A DNA stretch of 64,000 bases, from positions 8,879,842-8,943,841 of the forward strand of contig OX459103.1 in NCBI GenBank assembly GCA_949775045.1. Direction: 5' to 3'. The stretch's first letter is position 1; every line of letters begins with the position of its first letter. The notes below the pieces were generated by a model. That model was not told where the DNA came from and searched no databases. It saw nothing but the letters and a program-made list of their open reading frames with translations. The translations under genes and the position numbers were made by a program. The DNA comes from Metridium senile. Taxonomy: Eukaryota; Cnidaria; Anthozoa; Actiniaria; Metridiidae. Of the stretch, positions 36,001 to 51,000 are shown in pieces.

Positions 36001-39000
36001 CCACAATTAGCTTTGCTGCCGCATTTTGAGCTCTCTGTAGCTTATCAAGTTCCGATTTAGGCATACCACATAGAATGCTATTACAGTAGTCTAAACGTGA
36101 GAGTACAAGCGAAACCACCAACTTGGTAAGAGCTTCAGGAGTAAGATAACGTCTTATTCGGCCTATGCAGCTGATTGAGTAGAACGCCTTTTTTGAGATG
36201 TCACTAACATGAGATGAAAGAGTTAGGTTGGAGTCCATAATGATACCAAGGTTGCGGACACTGGGTTTTGCAGCAACAGTTACGTCTCCTAGTTTGAATG
36301 AGCTATCCAATGAGGGGCTCTTCAGAAAACGCGAGGTCAAGTGAAGAACATCGGTCTTTCCAAGATTCAGCTGTAGTTTGTTTTTGGTATACCAGTCAGA
36401 GACGGCACGCATACAGGTGGAGAGTGTGTTTATGGACTCATCATGTGACGATGGAGTTATGGTGATATAGAGCTGAGTATCGTCAGCATAGAACATAGAA
36501 CGAAGATCATGGCCAGCAATGACGTCTTGTAGTGGAGCGATTCATAAGATTTCATTTTGTTAATAAATGCAAAAACCATATCATTATCATATTTGAAGCT
36601 ATGAACATCATTACTCATTATGCATATGTTCAAATATTTTTCCTATTTGTCCACCCTTTGTCCCCCTATAGACTAATCAACCACTCATTCATCTCTTGCA
36701 GGTGCAAAATTGTCAAGAAGTGGTTCATGGAGGAACTCTGACTCATTCCGAGATGAAAAAAGTTTTCCAGAAGAGGAATGGCAGGTAGCAAGAAGTGGTA
36801 GATCAAGATCATATCATGAACGAGAAGACAATCGATGGGTCAGTCCAACAGAACCAGAATGGTGTAAAGATGATGACATTGGTGACTTTGAGACTGGAAC
36901 GTTTGACTCTTCTGGTGCATTTAGAGCACAAAAGGTTAGACATTTTGTTAGTTACAAATTCCATATGGTGATACAGTCGCTTGCATCTAAGCATAAACAC
37001 ATGACTCTAAATTATGTTCTTATTTGTTGCTGAAACTTGTGCGACTGGCTCTTTAAAATAAGTCATCAAAGCTCCATGCAACACAAAGCAAGTTGATTTT
37101 GTTGAAACATATAATCATGGAGGCAAGAGTTGACCAAGCAGACTTTCTAAATCATAAAGATATGGATAAGTGAAATACTCGCACCAGACCTGAACATTGT
37201 TTTAAGATCCTGGGTATTGGTCTGTCTAGGGCTTGAACCCCAGGGGAGTTCTCCCTTTGTCCAAGTGGTAGGGGTGATCGGCGTACCTTTTATGGTAAAA
37301 ATATTTCTTGTGCGTACCTTTTAGGGTTCTGGTTCAAAAATCAGTTACGTAAATCTACATGTAACATGATTTCGTTACTCTGTTTTGTTGCTTTGTTGGG
37401 GTAGAAATTGACAGGGCTTTATCAGTTATTTGTAAGATCTGTGCGTTAACGTACCTTTTAGGGGTCGTTTTCAAAACCTCCACTATTCACCCCTACCACT
37501 TTGACAAAGGGATTACCCCTGGGGATTGAACCCTGGTCAACCAAATGATGTTACTCTGTTTAGTTACTTTGTTGGGGTAGAAATCGACAAGGCTTTATCA
37601 GTTATTTTTATCTGTACGTACCTTTTAGGGGTCGTTTTCAAAACCTGCGCAATTCACCCCTACCACTTTGACAAAGGGAGTACCCCCGGGGATTGAACCC
37701 TGGTCAACCAAATGATGTTACTCTGTTTTGTTACTTTGTTGGGGTAGAAATTGACAAGGCTTTATCAGTTATTTTTATCTGTACGTACCTTTTAGGGGTC
37801 GTTTTCAAAACCTGCGCAATTCACCCCTACCACTTTGACAAAGGGAGTACCCCCGGGGATTGAACCCTGGTCAACCAAATGATAGTCCTTCGCTCAACAA
37901 AGCCCACAGGTGGCTGTCACTTAGTGTTGATTCTGTTAGTCAAGAGTCTTAGAGAGAACCACCTTTAAACGCAAGTAGCAAAATAAATAAGCAAATAGAA
38001 ATCAACTCATAGAAATAATTGACCAACAAAGTAACTAGTTTTATTAGGTTTTTTTTCATTTCATAGTTTATTTTGTTTTTTTGCTCTATAGAGGGAATTA
38101 CATGTATGGCAGCCATGTTTGTTGGAAAGTTCAAACAAAGTTTTTGAATGACGAAAGATTTCATTTCCCTCGACAGAAAAGCTCCATTGTTTTGACCACA
38201 AACACGGCTGCCATAAAATCCCTCTATATCTATCAAATTTGATTTTTTTTAACAAAAACAATATTAAAGCATTTCTTTTATTTCTATGTGTATTTTAGTC
38301 AGTAAATAGTGAACTAAAGAGAGCGAAAGATGAAGAAGAAACCAACGATGAAAAACCTGCACAACATAGTCAACCAGAAGAAAAATCACCTACAAAAGAT
38401 GATACAACACCACCTACTACTACTAAATCACCAACACCAACACCACAACAACAACAACCTAAAGAACCTGAACCCACTGCTACACCTACTGAACAAATTA
38501 CTACAGCAACAAAACCTCAACAATCTCCAAGGTATGTATTTACAAATTCTTCAAAAACTCATGAATATTAAATGAAAAAGCGGAGCTCATTGTATTTTAC
38601 TTCATTAGTACTCTTTATATACATGTAAAGAATAGTAAGGAGAGTTGCATTTTATATAAAGAATACTAATGAAGTAAATTACGTTCCTTCTTACAACGTA
38701 CGTGGAGGATAATTTTCTGCACCTCGTGGTTTTAAACCCGATAAAACACTCCTGCTTGTTTATTAAACAGTACAAAAAAGATTGACAGAGTTAACTGTGA
38801 ATGCGGTGAAAAGTGATTGTACAAACAAAAGGAAATGATGATCATGGTGAATGTGATAATAAAAATGATGTTGCCTAAAATAGTAATGATGATGTTGGTG
38901 ATGATGTTGAGGATTATAGGAATGATGGTGATAAAGATGTTGGTGATATTGATGATCGATGATGACTGATTAATGTGATGTATTCGAAATTTGATTAAAT

Positions 39001-42000
39001 AAATGGTAGTGATTCATGATATTGAGAGTGATAATCCCAATGATAATGGTTGCTCATGATAATGATCAGTAATGATTGATAAATATATACAATCTCTAGT
39101 CCTGTCAGAACTAAACCAGAAGAGAAAGAAAGACACACAGCACATGCAGCTAATGATAGAGTACAAGACAAGAGAGAAGAAGAACCCAACATGGAACATT
39201 TTGAGAAGGCTGCTGAAAATCTTGTCATGTCCTTAGACGATGAGGTAGCATACTAAATAATACTGTACTAAGTTAGACAGGGCATCTGAAAAAGTGCGGC
39301 AAAAAAAACTTGGGAAAGTGCGGAAATTTTAGCAAATAGTGCGGAAAAGTGCGGAAATGCTAATTTGCATATTATTATTTATTATTAATATTATTTTGAA
39401 AAGAAAAGAAAGAAATTTTCCGCTAAATTCCCGATAAAGTTGCTGTATTTTTCTAGAGGCATGTGATTGGATGCTTTTTAGACCAATCAAAAGCGTTTAT
39501 AGAATTAGATACCGCGAGGAACGCCTGGTAGATTATTGTCAAACGGCGAAAGAAAACAACTTTTTACAGTTGATTTCCAGCCCAAAATGCGATGAGTTCC
39601 GATGATAAAACTTCCTTATTTGAAGAATTATTGTGTATTCAAGAACATTGTTAACAGATTTGCAAGTTTTTCTGTATTTTTCTGGCAAAAAGTGCGGAAA
39701 ATGTCAAAAAGTGTGGAAAACGATAAATAGTGCGATTCGGTGCGATTTTTGGGAAATAGTGCGGAATCGCACCTTCGCACTTTTTCAGATGCCCTGGTTA
39801 GATCTGTAAGGATTTACCTATTGACTATCACAATTACAGTGGAACCCCGCCTTAAGGCCACCTGCTTAATACGACCACCCCGTTATTGTCCCTTCGGTGG
39901 CCGGATTAATGGGGTTCAACTGTATTGTCACTAAGGTTTCATCAACAGAATGTTCATTATCATCTTTATGGTCACCACCACCATCATCATATCGTCATCA
40001 TCCACCAACACAATCATCACTATTGTTGTTATCATCATATTCAATCATCATCATAATTATATTGTACTACCACCACCATCATTACAGCCATCATCATAAT
40101 CACTGAAGTCATTATCACCACCACCACCATCATGATCATAACTATTGACATTGTATTCAATCTGGACATTATCACCACCACCATCATCGCAGCCATCTTC
40201 ATAATCACTGAAGTCATTATCATCATCATCACCACCTTCATATCATTACTGCCATTATCATTGTATTCATTGGACATCCTCGCCATCATCATCACCACCA
40301 CCACCACCACCACCACCATCATGATCATTACTATTGTGAGTCATTGTATTCATTCTGGACATTACCACCACCACCACCATCATCATTGCCATTACAGGGA
40401 GCTCGAAATAGCTGCCTGCAAATTACCAAATGCCATGCCAAAATTAAGATTTGCCAGGCAAAAATCATTATCAACTGCCAAACGGATATAAAAGAACTGC
40501 AGTCAAAGTTGACTGGAAATCATAATATTTCAATGTTTCTTTATCTGGAAGTGGCAGGCCAATTTTGTTTTCCTATCATCATCATCACCATCATCGTCAA
40601 CAACAACAACAACACCACCACCATCATAACTATTATCATTATCATCATCTTTATTGAAATATCCTTACCATTTATTATCTTCATGTTGTTATTCTACCAG
40701 GTTGAGAAGTCAGATCCTGATGCTCATCCACCTGGTCTACGTACATCACCTGCCTCTACACCTACCAGTCAGCTGGATGACATCAAATGGTTTTACACTG
40801 ATCCACAGGGAAAAATGCAAGGTAACGTACAGGAAATAATAATAATAATGATTAATAAATAATATTTTTTTAATGGCTCAATCTTATAGCTGGACGCAGT
40901 ACGCCTTACTAATCAGGGAGACTCACTCACACTCACTACCTCTACGTTTTAATATTTTGCACACAACTCGGCTCACATGTTGATTTTTGCTGAGGGAGGA
41001 AAACCGGGTAACCCATAGAAAATCCCTTGTGGCATACGAGAGAAGAACACATCTAACAAACTCAACTCACATATAAATTTTCCCAAAATATTATATCAAG
41101 CAATGTGTTGATAAAAGTGTTGATGCATTATTATAATGGTTATATTGTATTTTGAATATCATTATATCATGTCGTTCCAGGTCCATTTAGTAGTGCAGAG
41201 ATGGCGGATTGGTTCAAGCATGGTTATTTTACGATGAGTCTTATGATAAAGCGTTCTATTGATGATGCTTTTCAGCCTCTTGGTGATTTGATCAAGTCTT
41301 GGGGTAGAGTACCATTTACTTCTGGACCACAACCTCCTCCATATAAGGTAGATAATTACATGAATCTACAGTCTGTGGTACCTCTATAAACAGGGTTTGT
41401 GCTACTCCTTAAACTCCTTGAAAACTCCTTAGATTTGATTTACGTTTTTAAGGGTACTTGAAAAGCCCTTGAATTTTAGAAAATCAGCAAAAACTCCTTA
41501 AAAACTCCTTAATTCTTCTAAAGTAGGGTAAAAATTCAAAAATTGCAAATTAAAGTTAAGTAAAAATTCTAGTATTGTACATCACAATTTTCGTATATCA
41601 AAGTTGTCGCAAAAAGTGCTTAAAAATTACTTTTTGGTCCTTGAAAACTCCTTGAAAACTCCTTAGATTTTGTTTACTGACATCAGCACGAACCCTGTAT
41701 AAAGCTGTCATCCATCAAGTGGCCCCCCTCTATTAGGCGGCCACAATAAAAAAAATATATTCCTATCCCGAATCAAAATATGGGGACCAATTTGAATAAC
41801 AATTGTTCTTGACTCACTAGCCTCTCATTCATGTGAAAACTCCATTGTATTCCATCATGAACACAAGGCTAGTCAGTCAAGAACAATAGCAGGTCGCCAT
41901 ATTTCGATTCAGTCTATTCAGAGGCCAACCTCTATTAAGCAGCCACTTTGGAAAGTCCCAATTGAGGGTACTAGGAATACTTATTCAACTTATGTATATA

Positions 42001-45000
42001 CGATAATTTTTTATATAGTTTGAAAAGTAGTTTGGTTCGAACATTGTGGTTCAACTTGAGTAACATTGTTTAAGATCAGTTTTAATTATGTCATCTCGGT
42101 ATAAGACAATGTATGGTTTGTTGTGATAGTATTTTTGAGTTGTGGACCAACCACCGCACACTGTGCGCTGTGTTTATTGGGATACATCACAGGTAGCCCA
42201 GCTACTCTATTTGAAGACTTTTTGAAAAACCAATGAGTGATGATTTGTGCACTGCAGGCTGATGGGGTTCCTTTGGCTTTTTGCACATAGTTATTTTGTA
42301 AATATTGTGTGGTTTCAAATAACCTTGCAATGCCAGGAATATTGTAGTTACTGTTAGTAATACTTCTAAAATTGCAGTTGTCTTTTGTGTTTAAAAGGTT
42401 TACAGTTTAGAACAGGCAAAGCCTGTGCGCATGTGCATACATACAAGTTTGTGTTGAAACAAACTGAGTACCACTTAGGTAGTACCTAATCTGCTATTAG
42501 GTAGAACCTAATTTGTAGATAAGAGTAAAGCTACATCAAGCTGTTTTTTAAAGAGTTCTTACAAAGCAAATGTTTGCTGACTGAAAACTGCTCTTTCTTA
42601 TTCTCTTTCACTATGAGTCCTGACATGGTGCTATTTGTTGTTCTAGGGCATACCAGAACAACTTCAACAACAACAGCAACAACAGCTTCTAGCACAGCAG
42701 CAATATCAACAACACATGTTACAACAACACATGTTACAGCAACAGTATTTACAACAACAGGCTCTTATCCTACAGGTAGGATGAATTGTAGTGATCAGTT
42801 ATCCCTTAAGGGGCTCCTTTATTTCTTTAGATTCATTGATTGGTTGGTTGGTTATTGAAGATAAGACTGCCTAGTTAATTGATTGGCTGATAAATTGACT
42901 CATTTGATTGACTGATAGATTGACTCATTTGATTGGCTGATATATTGACTCATTTTAATGATGGGATGATTGATTGTTTATATAATAATAGTATTGATTG
43001 GTTAATTGATTGATTGATATATTGGTTGATTAATTTATTGATTCATATATCATTCATATATATTTATTAATGTCATTCATGATTTTATTTTTTGTTTAAC
43101 CCTTTGACTACTACGGCGCCCGAAACCGCCCGTAAAAAACGACCTTGCTTTGAAAAATTCTAACTTTTTTAAACAAGCCAAATTTTCCTAGCCGTTTGAA
43201 TGTTAGTAAGCACTAGGAAGTTTTTCAAATTTTCATAGCATGTCAGTCAAAAGAAACAAGCAATTTTAGCACAAAAATTCAGTCCTTGTGCTATAGCTAT
43301 GGCAAGTTTTTTCACTTTTTTTCACTTCACGAACTGAGCTGCGGTCGTTTGATTACGGCCATTTTGATACGCACGTGTTTTCAAGTATTTACGACTGCAA
43401 AGCATTGTGGGTAACCATGACAATTTTCCACATGGAGTACTCCCCACCGTCCTTTTATAATTTTTTTATAAGTCTAGGGTCACCTCGGTTTTCTGCCAAA
43501 ATTTCGCGCTTGTTGTGTTCCTCTATCATCACAACTTCGATAAATAACCGCGGCAGGTCCGAGAATTTGCCTTTAGTCGAACTCCAAACCTAACTTTGTT
43601 CTAAGCCCGCCAAAACCGAATGAACCAAACATCGATCATTTTTTGCTGACAAAGTGAGATTCCTCGCTGATTTCTTCCAGAAAGTGAGCTCTTTGCTACC
43701 TTGAAGCTTAATGATGCTCTTCCAGTAGTGACTAAAGGCAAAATATGACCCTAAAATTAACGAAATTCCGATTTAAGCCAACTTTGAGCCAGTGTAAATA
43801 TCCAACGATGCTTTCAAACGATCTAAAAGTCATGTGGCCTGAGAACTTGAGCCCCTGAGATTACAAAACAGCAGCACTTTCCATGGTGACGCCAAATATG
43901 GAGTCAAGAAATCCTACGGATCGTTTATATCCAGAAAATCACTCAAAAATGTCAAAAAAGCCCAGTAGTCAAAGGGTTAAACAAGAAAAAATAGAGGTCA
44001 CATGACCTAGCTTTTTGTCACCCTCTGGTGATACTTAGGGTTAATATGAACTCAACCATCGGGTTAGGGATACAATTTTGGGGTTAGGGGTGGAGATTTT
44101 TGACTTAAGGTAAATTTTTGGGCTAGGTTTAGGGTTTTGCCTAGGGTTTGTCTTTGATTCAGATTTGGTCACGTGACCAACCCCATTACCCAAGTCAATG
44201 CCATGAGTGAAATCATTTCAGTGTTATGACTCTGTAAAACCACTCACACTTCACTGGCTATGTGTAAATATTAAAATGACCACCCCCTATCTTTGCTGTT
44301 TTGCCAATATTAAAAAAAAAACAATATTGGCATTTTTACACTGACCCTCCCCCCCCCCCCCTATCTCTAGTCTTTGTACTCAATTTGAAGTAAGACTTCA
44401 CAGATATATTCATACTGACCTAACAAACTTGTTCACAAAGTTAATAAATGAAAAAGCTGGTATATCAGAACATTTTATTTTTTGTTTAACCCTTTGACTA
44501 CTACGGCGCCCGAAACCGCCCGTAAAAAACGACCTTGCTTTGAAAAATTCTAACTTTTTTAAACAAGCCAAATTTTCCCAGCCGTTTGAATGTTAGTAAG
44601 CACTAGGAAGTTTTTCAAATTTTCATAGCATGTCAGTCAAAAGAAACAAGCAATTTTAGCACAAAAATTCCATATGAACTTTAGGAAAGTCAAAAATGAC
44701 CGTTTTTGCCTTATTTTTCAATAGTGAAAATCACACTTTTTTGACCTTGGATTTTGTATCGAAAAAAATCGTTTTTAGACGAAAAGGCCGTTTTCACAAC
44801 AAAAGTCAGTCCTTGTGCTATAGCTATGGCAAGTTTTTTCACTTTTTTTCACTTCACGAACTGAGCTGCGGTCGTTTGATTACGGCCATATTGATACGCA
44901 CGTGTTTTCAAGTATTTACGACTGCAAAGCATTGTGGGTAACCATGACAATTTTCCACATGGAGTACTCCCCACCGTCCTTTTATAATTTTTTTATAAGT

Positions 45001-48000
45001 CTAGGGTCACCTCGGTTTTCTGCCAAAATTTCGCGCTTGTTGTGTTCCTCTATCATCACAACTTCGATAAATAACCGCGGCAGGTCCGAGAATTTGCCTT
45101 TAGTCGAACTCCAAACCTAACTTTGTTCTAAAAGATTAATAAATTCATCTTTTAATTAATTGATTGCTTATTTGATTCATTCTTTTGTTCAACAGCAACA
45201 GCAGCAACTTCAAATGCAACATCAACCGACACCAACTAGTACCATGCCCCCAACACAACCACAGCGTAACACATCACCACCAGAACTAGCACAATCACAC
45301 ATGCTATCACCACAAGAACAGCAATCACAACATCAACAACTGCTGCAACAACAGCACCTTCAACAACAACAACAACAACAACAACAGCAGCAACACTTAC
45401 AGCAACTTCAACAACAGCAACAGCAGCAGCAACAACAACAAAGACCGCAAGCTTTAGGGGTGACATCTGAATCAATATGGGGGACAACAGGGGCCACGCC
45501 TACTTCTCCAGGTAATTTTTGTTATGTATAACAAATGATTTGAGATCAGAGCTGAATGTGAATAAAACACTGTGTTTACAGCTTATCAAACAAACTCAAC
45601 CATAATTTATATTGAATGATTTTGTGGGAAAACAATCTATTTTTGCAATTTTAAACAATCCAGGCTTTTTGTTTTGCCCTGATGAAGAGCAAGTTGCTCG
45701 AAAGCTTGGCTTTTTTCTATTAAAATAAGCTGATGAAACAACACAATTATGAACTTAAACATGGCTTACAAAAATTTACTGAATTCAGGATTAATTTAAG
45801 GTAGTTCGGGACCCAGCCGTAATCACATAATTTCGTTTTTGAGCTTTTATTATTTTCCGATTTGAAAATCATGGGAACGTTATAAATGTATTCACAAGAC
45901 AAGCACGTCAACTCTGCAAAAATCTCCTGAATTTAGACCCACGTTCACGAGAAATCAAGATTTTTCGTTAAATTCATGATTTTTTCGCGTTCAAATCTGC
46001 GTCGTTTTAGTGTCGATTTTCGGAACTATAATGCGTCACATAAATGAGTGTTTGGGCAAGAATTACGAATTAAACTGGTCATAATTAGCTTTACATCGAT
46101 TCTAGAGATACTAGTGGACCAAAAAAATGTTTGTTTCGATGATCTTATAGGGAACTAGTTACCAGTCCCGCACGGCCAAAAAACAGGTTCACGAAATAAA
46201 CATTTTAAAGGGTTTTCGTGCTATAACTCGAAAAAAGAGCACGGTGTCAACCCATTTTTATTTTATAGTTGGATTTCCCTTATCAGAACTCTTCATTCCG
46301 TGAAATAAAAATGATATGGTTTTCGAGCGCATAATGTAGTATTTTTACTACATAATGTAGTATATGAATTATTTATATATGAGTTTGGTAAAATATCAAT
46401 GTTATTTAAATTTCATAAAAACTTTGGGAGAGCAGATGATTATAGTAATTTATTATTTCTGTTTGTACCTTGATGGTTTTTTCCCTGAGGAAAAACATAG
46501 ATGTATGGTAGGCTATAATTTATTCTTTTGTATTTCCAGGTATGATTTCACCTGGACCATGGTCACCAGCAACTACAGTAAGTTCTGGGGGAACCAGAGC
46601 ATGGGAGGTTGATGCAGGGTAAGTTATACTATCTGATGTTTGGGGGTCCGAATCCCATTTCCCAGTTGTTGTTTTTTTGGACCAAATCCCAGTCCGAAAT
46701 CACATCCCATCAGATTTGCTCAAGTTTTCAATCCCATTTTCTATTGTTCTTTTATTTGTAAATCCCAGTCCCAGTGCATCCAATCCCATTTTCTCAGTAA
46801 AAAAAAAGGCCAATCCCAGCTTCCTTTTTACCCCTTCAGGACCCTCTTTATTTGCTAGTAATTTTAAATGTTTTTCCTTTTTGTGTAGAAATAATGATAA
46901 AATCCAATCATTACAAGAAATACAAAGACTAGAGGAAGAGAAGGAACGTGCAATCAAGGTAATAATTATTAATTCAATTGATTCTGATTCAACTTCCACT
47001 GTCAGTTGTTACAATACAATAAACTTTATTTATTGAGGGAGCATAATAACCTCTAAAGTTTTCTAACTTACACCCCTTGTTAGAACCATGGGAGCAGAGT
47101 TAAAAAAAGAAAAGAAAAATAGAAAATAACTTAATAAAAGAAAACAACACAATATTTTAATTCACGTTGAGTCCTACATAAAGAAAACACTTCATTTGTT
47201 AGTTATTTGCATAACTTTACATTGCGAACAGAGCCACCTTTCTCCCCCGCCGAAAAGCAAGAGAAAAATGGCTCTGCTGACTCCCAATAATTACCCTGTT
47301 GAGCATATGACGTAGGTCAAATGTCAACGGAAATACACAAATGCTGGTGACGTAGGTAGGAAAAAATGGTTTTAAACCAGTTTACTTGATGGATAACCCA
47401 TAATTTCGGCAGAGCCATTTTTGTCTCACTTTTCGGTGAGGGAGAAAAGTGGCTCTGTTCGCAGAGTAGCATAACTTAGAAGTCAATGTTTATTGTTATA
47501 GGCTGAGAATGAAAGAAGAGAAATGGCAGTTCGTCAGGAACAAGAAGAACAAATGAGAAAAAGACAACAAGAATATTTAATACAGAAAATGAGAGAAGAA
47601 GAAGAACGACAGAGACAACAAGAGATAGAAAAGAAGAAACGAGAACAAGAGGAACTACTAAAGGTAACATTACACTGCCCGCTCAATTCGTTTCAAATGT
47701 AATATATACAATATGAGCGGCTGATCTGTATGCGATATACACCTATTTCAAAAATCGTTGTCGCAAACAAAGCCACAGTCCACACTCGGAAGCCTGCAAA
47801 GGATGTCAGTATGTCTTCTCTTGTTATCGATATATTCATAGCATGTTTTGGTTGTGCTTGTTTGTGTTATATGACCATAACAAGTTGTTGTTGTGTTAGA
47901 TATTAATACAAATATTTCTTTAAAAACGTGCAATAAATCACAAATTAAGTCCATGTAACCGACATCCTTTGCAGGCTTTAAAGTGTGGACTGTAGCTTCG

Positions 48001-51000
48001 GCTGTGACAACGGTTTTTGAAATAGGTGTATATGAGCTGCTGCCAGGTGATTTCGCGTGCGCACTTCCGTTTTAGTGTAAACCAATCAGAAACATTTCTA
48101 TCGCATCGCCAACAAGTCCAAGATGGCGTCGTTCGAGAGAGTTGTTTCCCGTGTTAACCCTCGATAATAACATCCTTAAGATAACTTTACATTTAAAAGT
48201 TCTATGTTACTTGGACAATAAAAGTTCACTGCTGCTCTATCAGGGATAGAAAAGAATAAAAACAAAACGCAAATGCCTAAAAGTAGCCGAAATTGTTTTT
48301 TGTCTCGAGGCGCCATTTTGGAACTATTCGTTTTGACAAACAATCCTTTGCGCGCTTCGAAGCGAGATCTTCTGGTGGTTATTGCATACAGATCGGACGC
48401 GAATATTGTATAGTACATATAAAAGGCTATTCTTTCATATTTTACTAAATTGTCAAATTAAAAGTACATCTGGTCTAGAAAATTCAAGTTAAGCTCTGTT
48501 CAGACGAATATTTGTCCGGTTAGGCGTCCAAATTATTGCCGTTTAGTGCGGTTCCGTGTGAACGGAACCCGTAAGCGGATGTTTTTTTGACCGGTCAAAA
48601 ATTCGTCCGGTCCCAAGTAAACGTAGCCTAAAATACAACCGTCGCCACGGACGTGATTTCTTTTGTAAAATTTTCATGAATTTTATAAGTACTATATACA
48701 ATATTAGTGGCCGATCTGTATGAGATATACAGTGGCAAGTTCAGGACGAATCTGTATCGGATATACAACCTCCGTCATTGACGTGATTTCTTTTGTCAAT
48801 TGCTCATTAATAATTCATGAATTTGATAAATGTACAGAGACAACAAGAAGAAGCAAGGCGAAAACAAGAAGAAGAACTACGTAAACAACAACAACTTGAT
48901 CACCATAGACATGTAGAACAACAGAGACAACTAGAACAACAACGACAACTTGAACAACAAAAACGACTTGAAGAACAACGAATTCTTGAGATGAGGCAGC
49001 AACAACAACAGGCCTTGGCTAAACTACAACAACAGCAAATAGAACTGCAGAGAAGAAAAGAACTGGAAATGCAGCAACAAAGAGAAGTGCAGCAAAAACT
49101 ACACCAGAAAAGACAGCAAAGTCAGGTAATATAAGTATTATTGGAAACTAGCGAGTAAACTAGTATAGGCTGCGTCAATGTTTGATATAAACGAAAGGTA
49201 ATAGAATGAAATTTGTGACACCGTAAAAAAAAGTTACTAAACAAAATTACTAAATTAAATTGAAGTTAACTTTTCTACTGTGTTAAAAATTTCATTATAT
49301 TACCTATCGTTAATGGCCGTTAATATAAGTATGATTATAATAAGGTTCTTTATAACGTGAGCTTCACTTTATACACACTACAACTTCACTCAGTATTTAC
49401 AACCATCACTTCCTAATAGGATATCAAAATAGTTACTACCTAATAGTCTTTATTTCGTGAATATTAAGTCACTCAACCAGAAACATCAAATACAAAAGGA
49501 AATACTATCTCGCTACAACTACATGTATTGGTTCTTATAATAGACTACTAGCCTCTATAAAGTAAGAATTAGTAGGCTATAATTATATTTATCCCACTAT
49601 AAAATACAGCCAACCAGAATGCTTGAAAGCAGTTATATATTTGGCAGTATTCAACTGTCTCTTCCAATGAGACCTCTTTATTCTGACTATATGATGTGGG
49701 ATAAAAATAAATGTACAATATTTTCTCGTGACACACCATGAATATCCCACTTGTCACTTGTATTTTCTTTGTGACTTGTGGGATAATCCACAATGTGCCA
49801 CTCGAAACCGTTGTATGACTAGCATTTATTCTATTTTAATTATAGTGTCTGTGTTCTATCTTTCCTATTCCTTCTACAACCATAATATGATGTTATTTCC
49901 ACAGAGTGGGAATGGCAGCCTGTGGGGAGCAAACACGAAACCTGCAGCACCTTCTCTATCCGAAATCCAACAACAGCAGCAAGAAAGAGAACGGGCCGCA
50001 CGAGCAGAACGAGAAAGACTCATGATGCAACAAGAACGAGAACTACAACAACAAAGAAACTCTGCTGGATGGGCTGACCGTAACAGTAAAGGACCTACTA
50101 AATCTTTACTTGAAATACAGCAAGAACAAGAAAGACAACAGCAAGCAAGGAAGCAAAATCAGCAGCTATCTAGATCACATGTAAGTGTGTTAATTATAGT
50201 AAATAGTAATAGTAATAACATATGGTGGTGGTGGTATATGTGGTAGAGGAAGTGGTGATATGATGATAATGGTGGTGATGGTGAAGATGACAATGGTGGT
50301 GATGGTGATGGATGCTGTGGTAATGATGATGATTATATAGGTGCGGGTGGTTGTGGTGATGATAATGGTGGTGGTGGTGATGGTGAAGATGATAATGGTG
50401 GTGATGGTGAAGATGGTAATGGTGGTGGTGGTGATGGATGCTGTGGCAATGATGATGATTATATAGGTGCAGGTGGTTGTGGTGATGATAATGGTGGTGG
50501 TGGTGATGGATGCTGTGGTAATGATGATGATTATATAGGTGCAGGTGGTGATGGTAATGGTGGTGGTGGTGGTGATGGATGCTGTGGTAATGTTGATGAT
50601 TATATAGGTGCAGGTGGTGATGGTGGTGATGGTAATGGTGGTGGTGGTGATGGATGCTGTGGTAATGATGATGATTATATAGGTGCAGGTGGTGGTGGTG
50701 GTGGTGGTGATGGATGCTGTGGTAATGTTGATGATTATATAGGTGCAGGTGGTGGTGGTGATGGTGGTGGTGGTAATGGATGCTGTGGTAATGATGATGA
50801 TTATATAGGTGCAGGTTGTGGTGGTGGTGGTGATGGATGCTGTGGTAATGATGATGATTATATAGGTGCGGGTGGTTGTGGTGATGATAATGGTGGTGGT
50901 GGTAATGGTGAAGATGATAATGGTGGTGGTGGTGATGGATGCTGTGGTAATGATGATGATTATATAGGTGCGGGTGGTTGTGGTGATGATAATGGTGGTG

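Noticed and set aside
43375..45120. Two identical 72-residue ORFs (MFSSIYDCKALWVTM..)
   Set aside because: Duplicated because they lie in two copies of one non-autonomous transposon; no domain seen.
45796..46360. Possible TTAA element starting GGTAGTTCGGGACCC
   Set aside because: Left end resembles the 58162 element style, but I could not find a matching right end.
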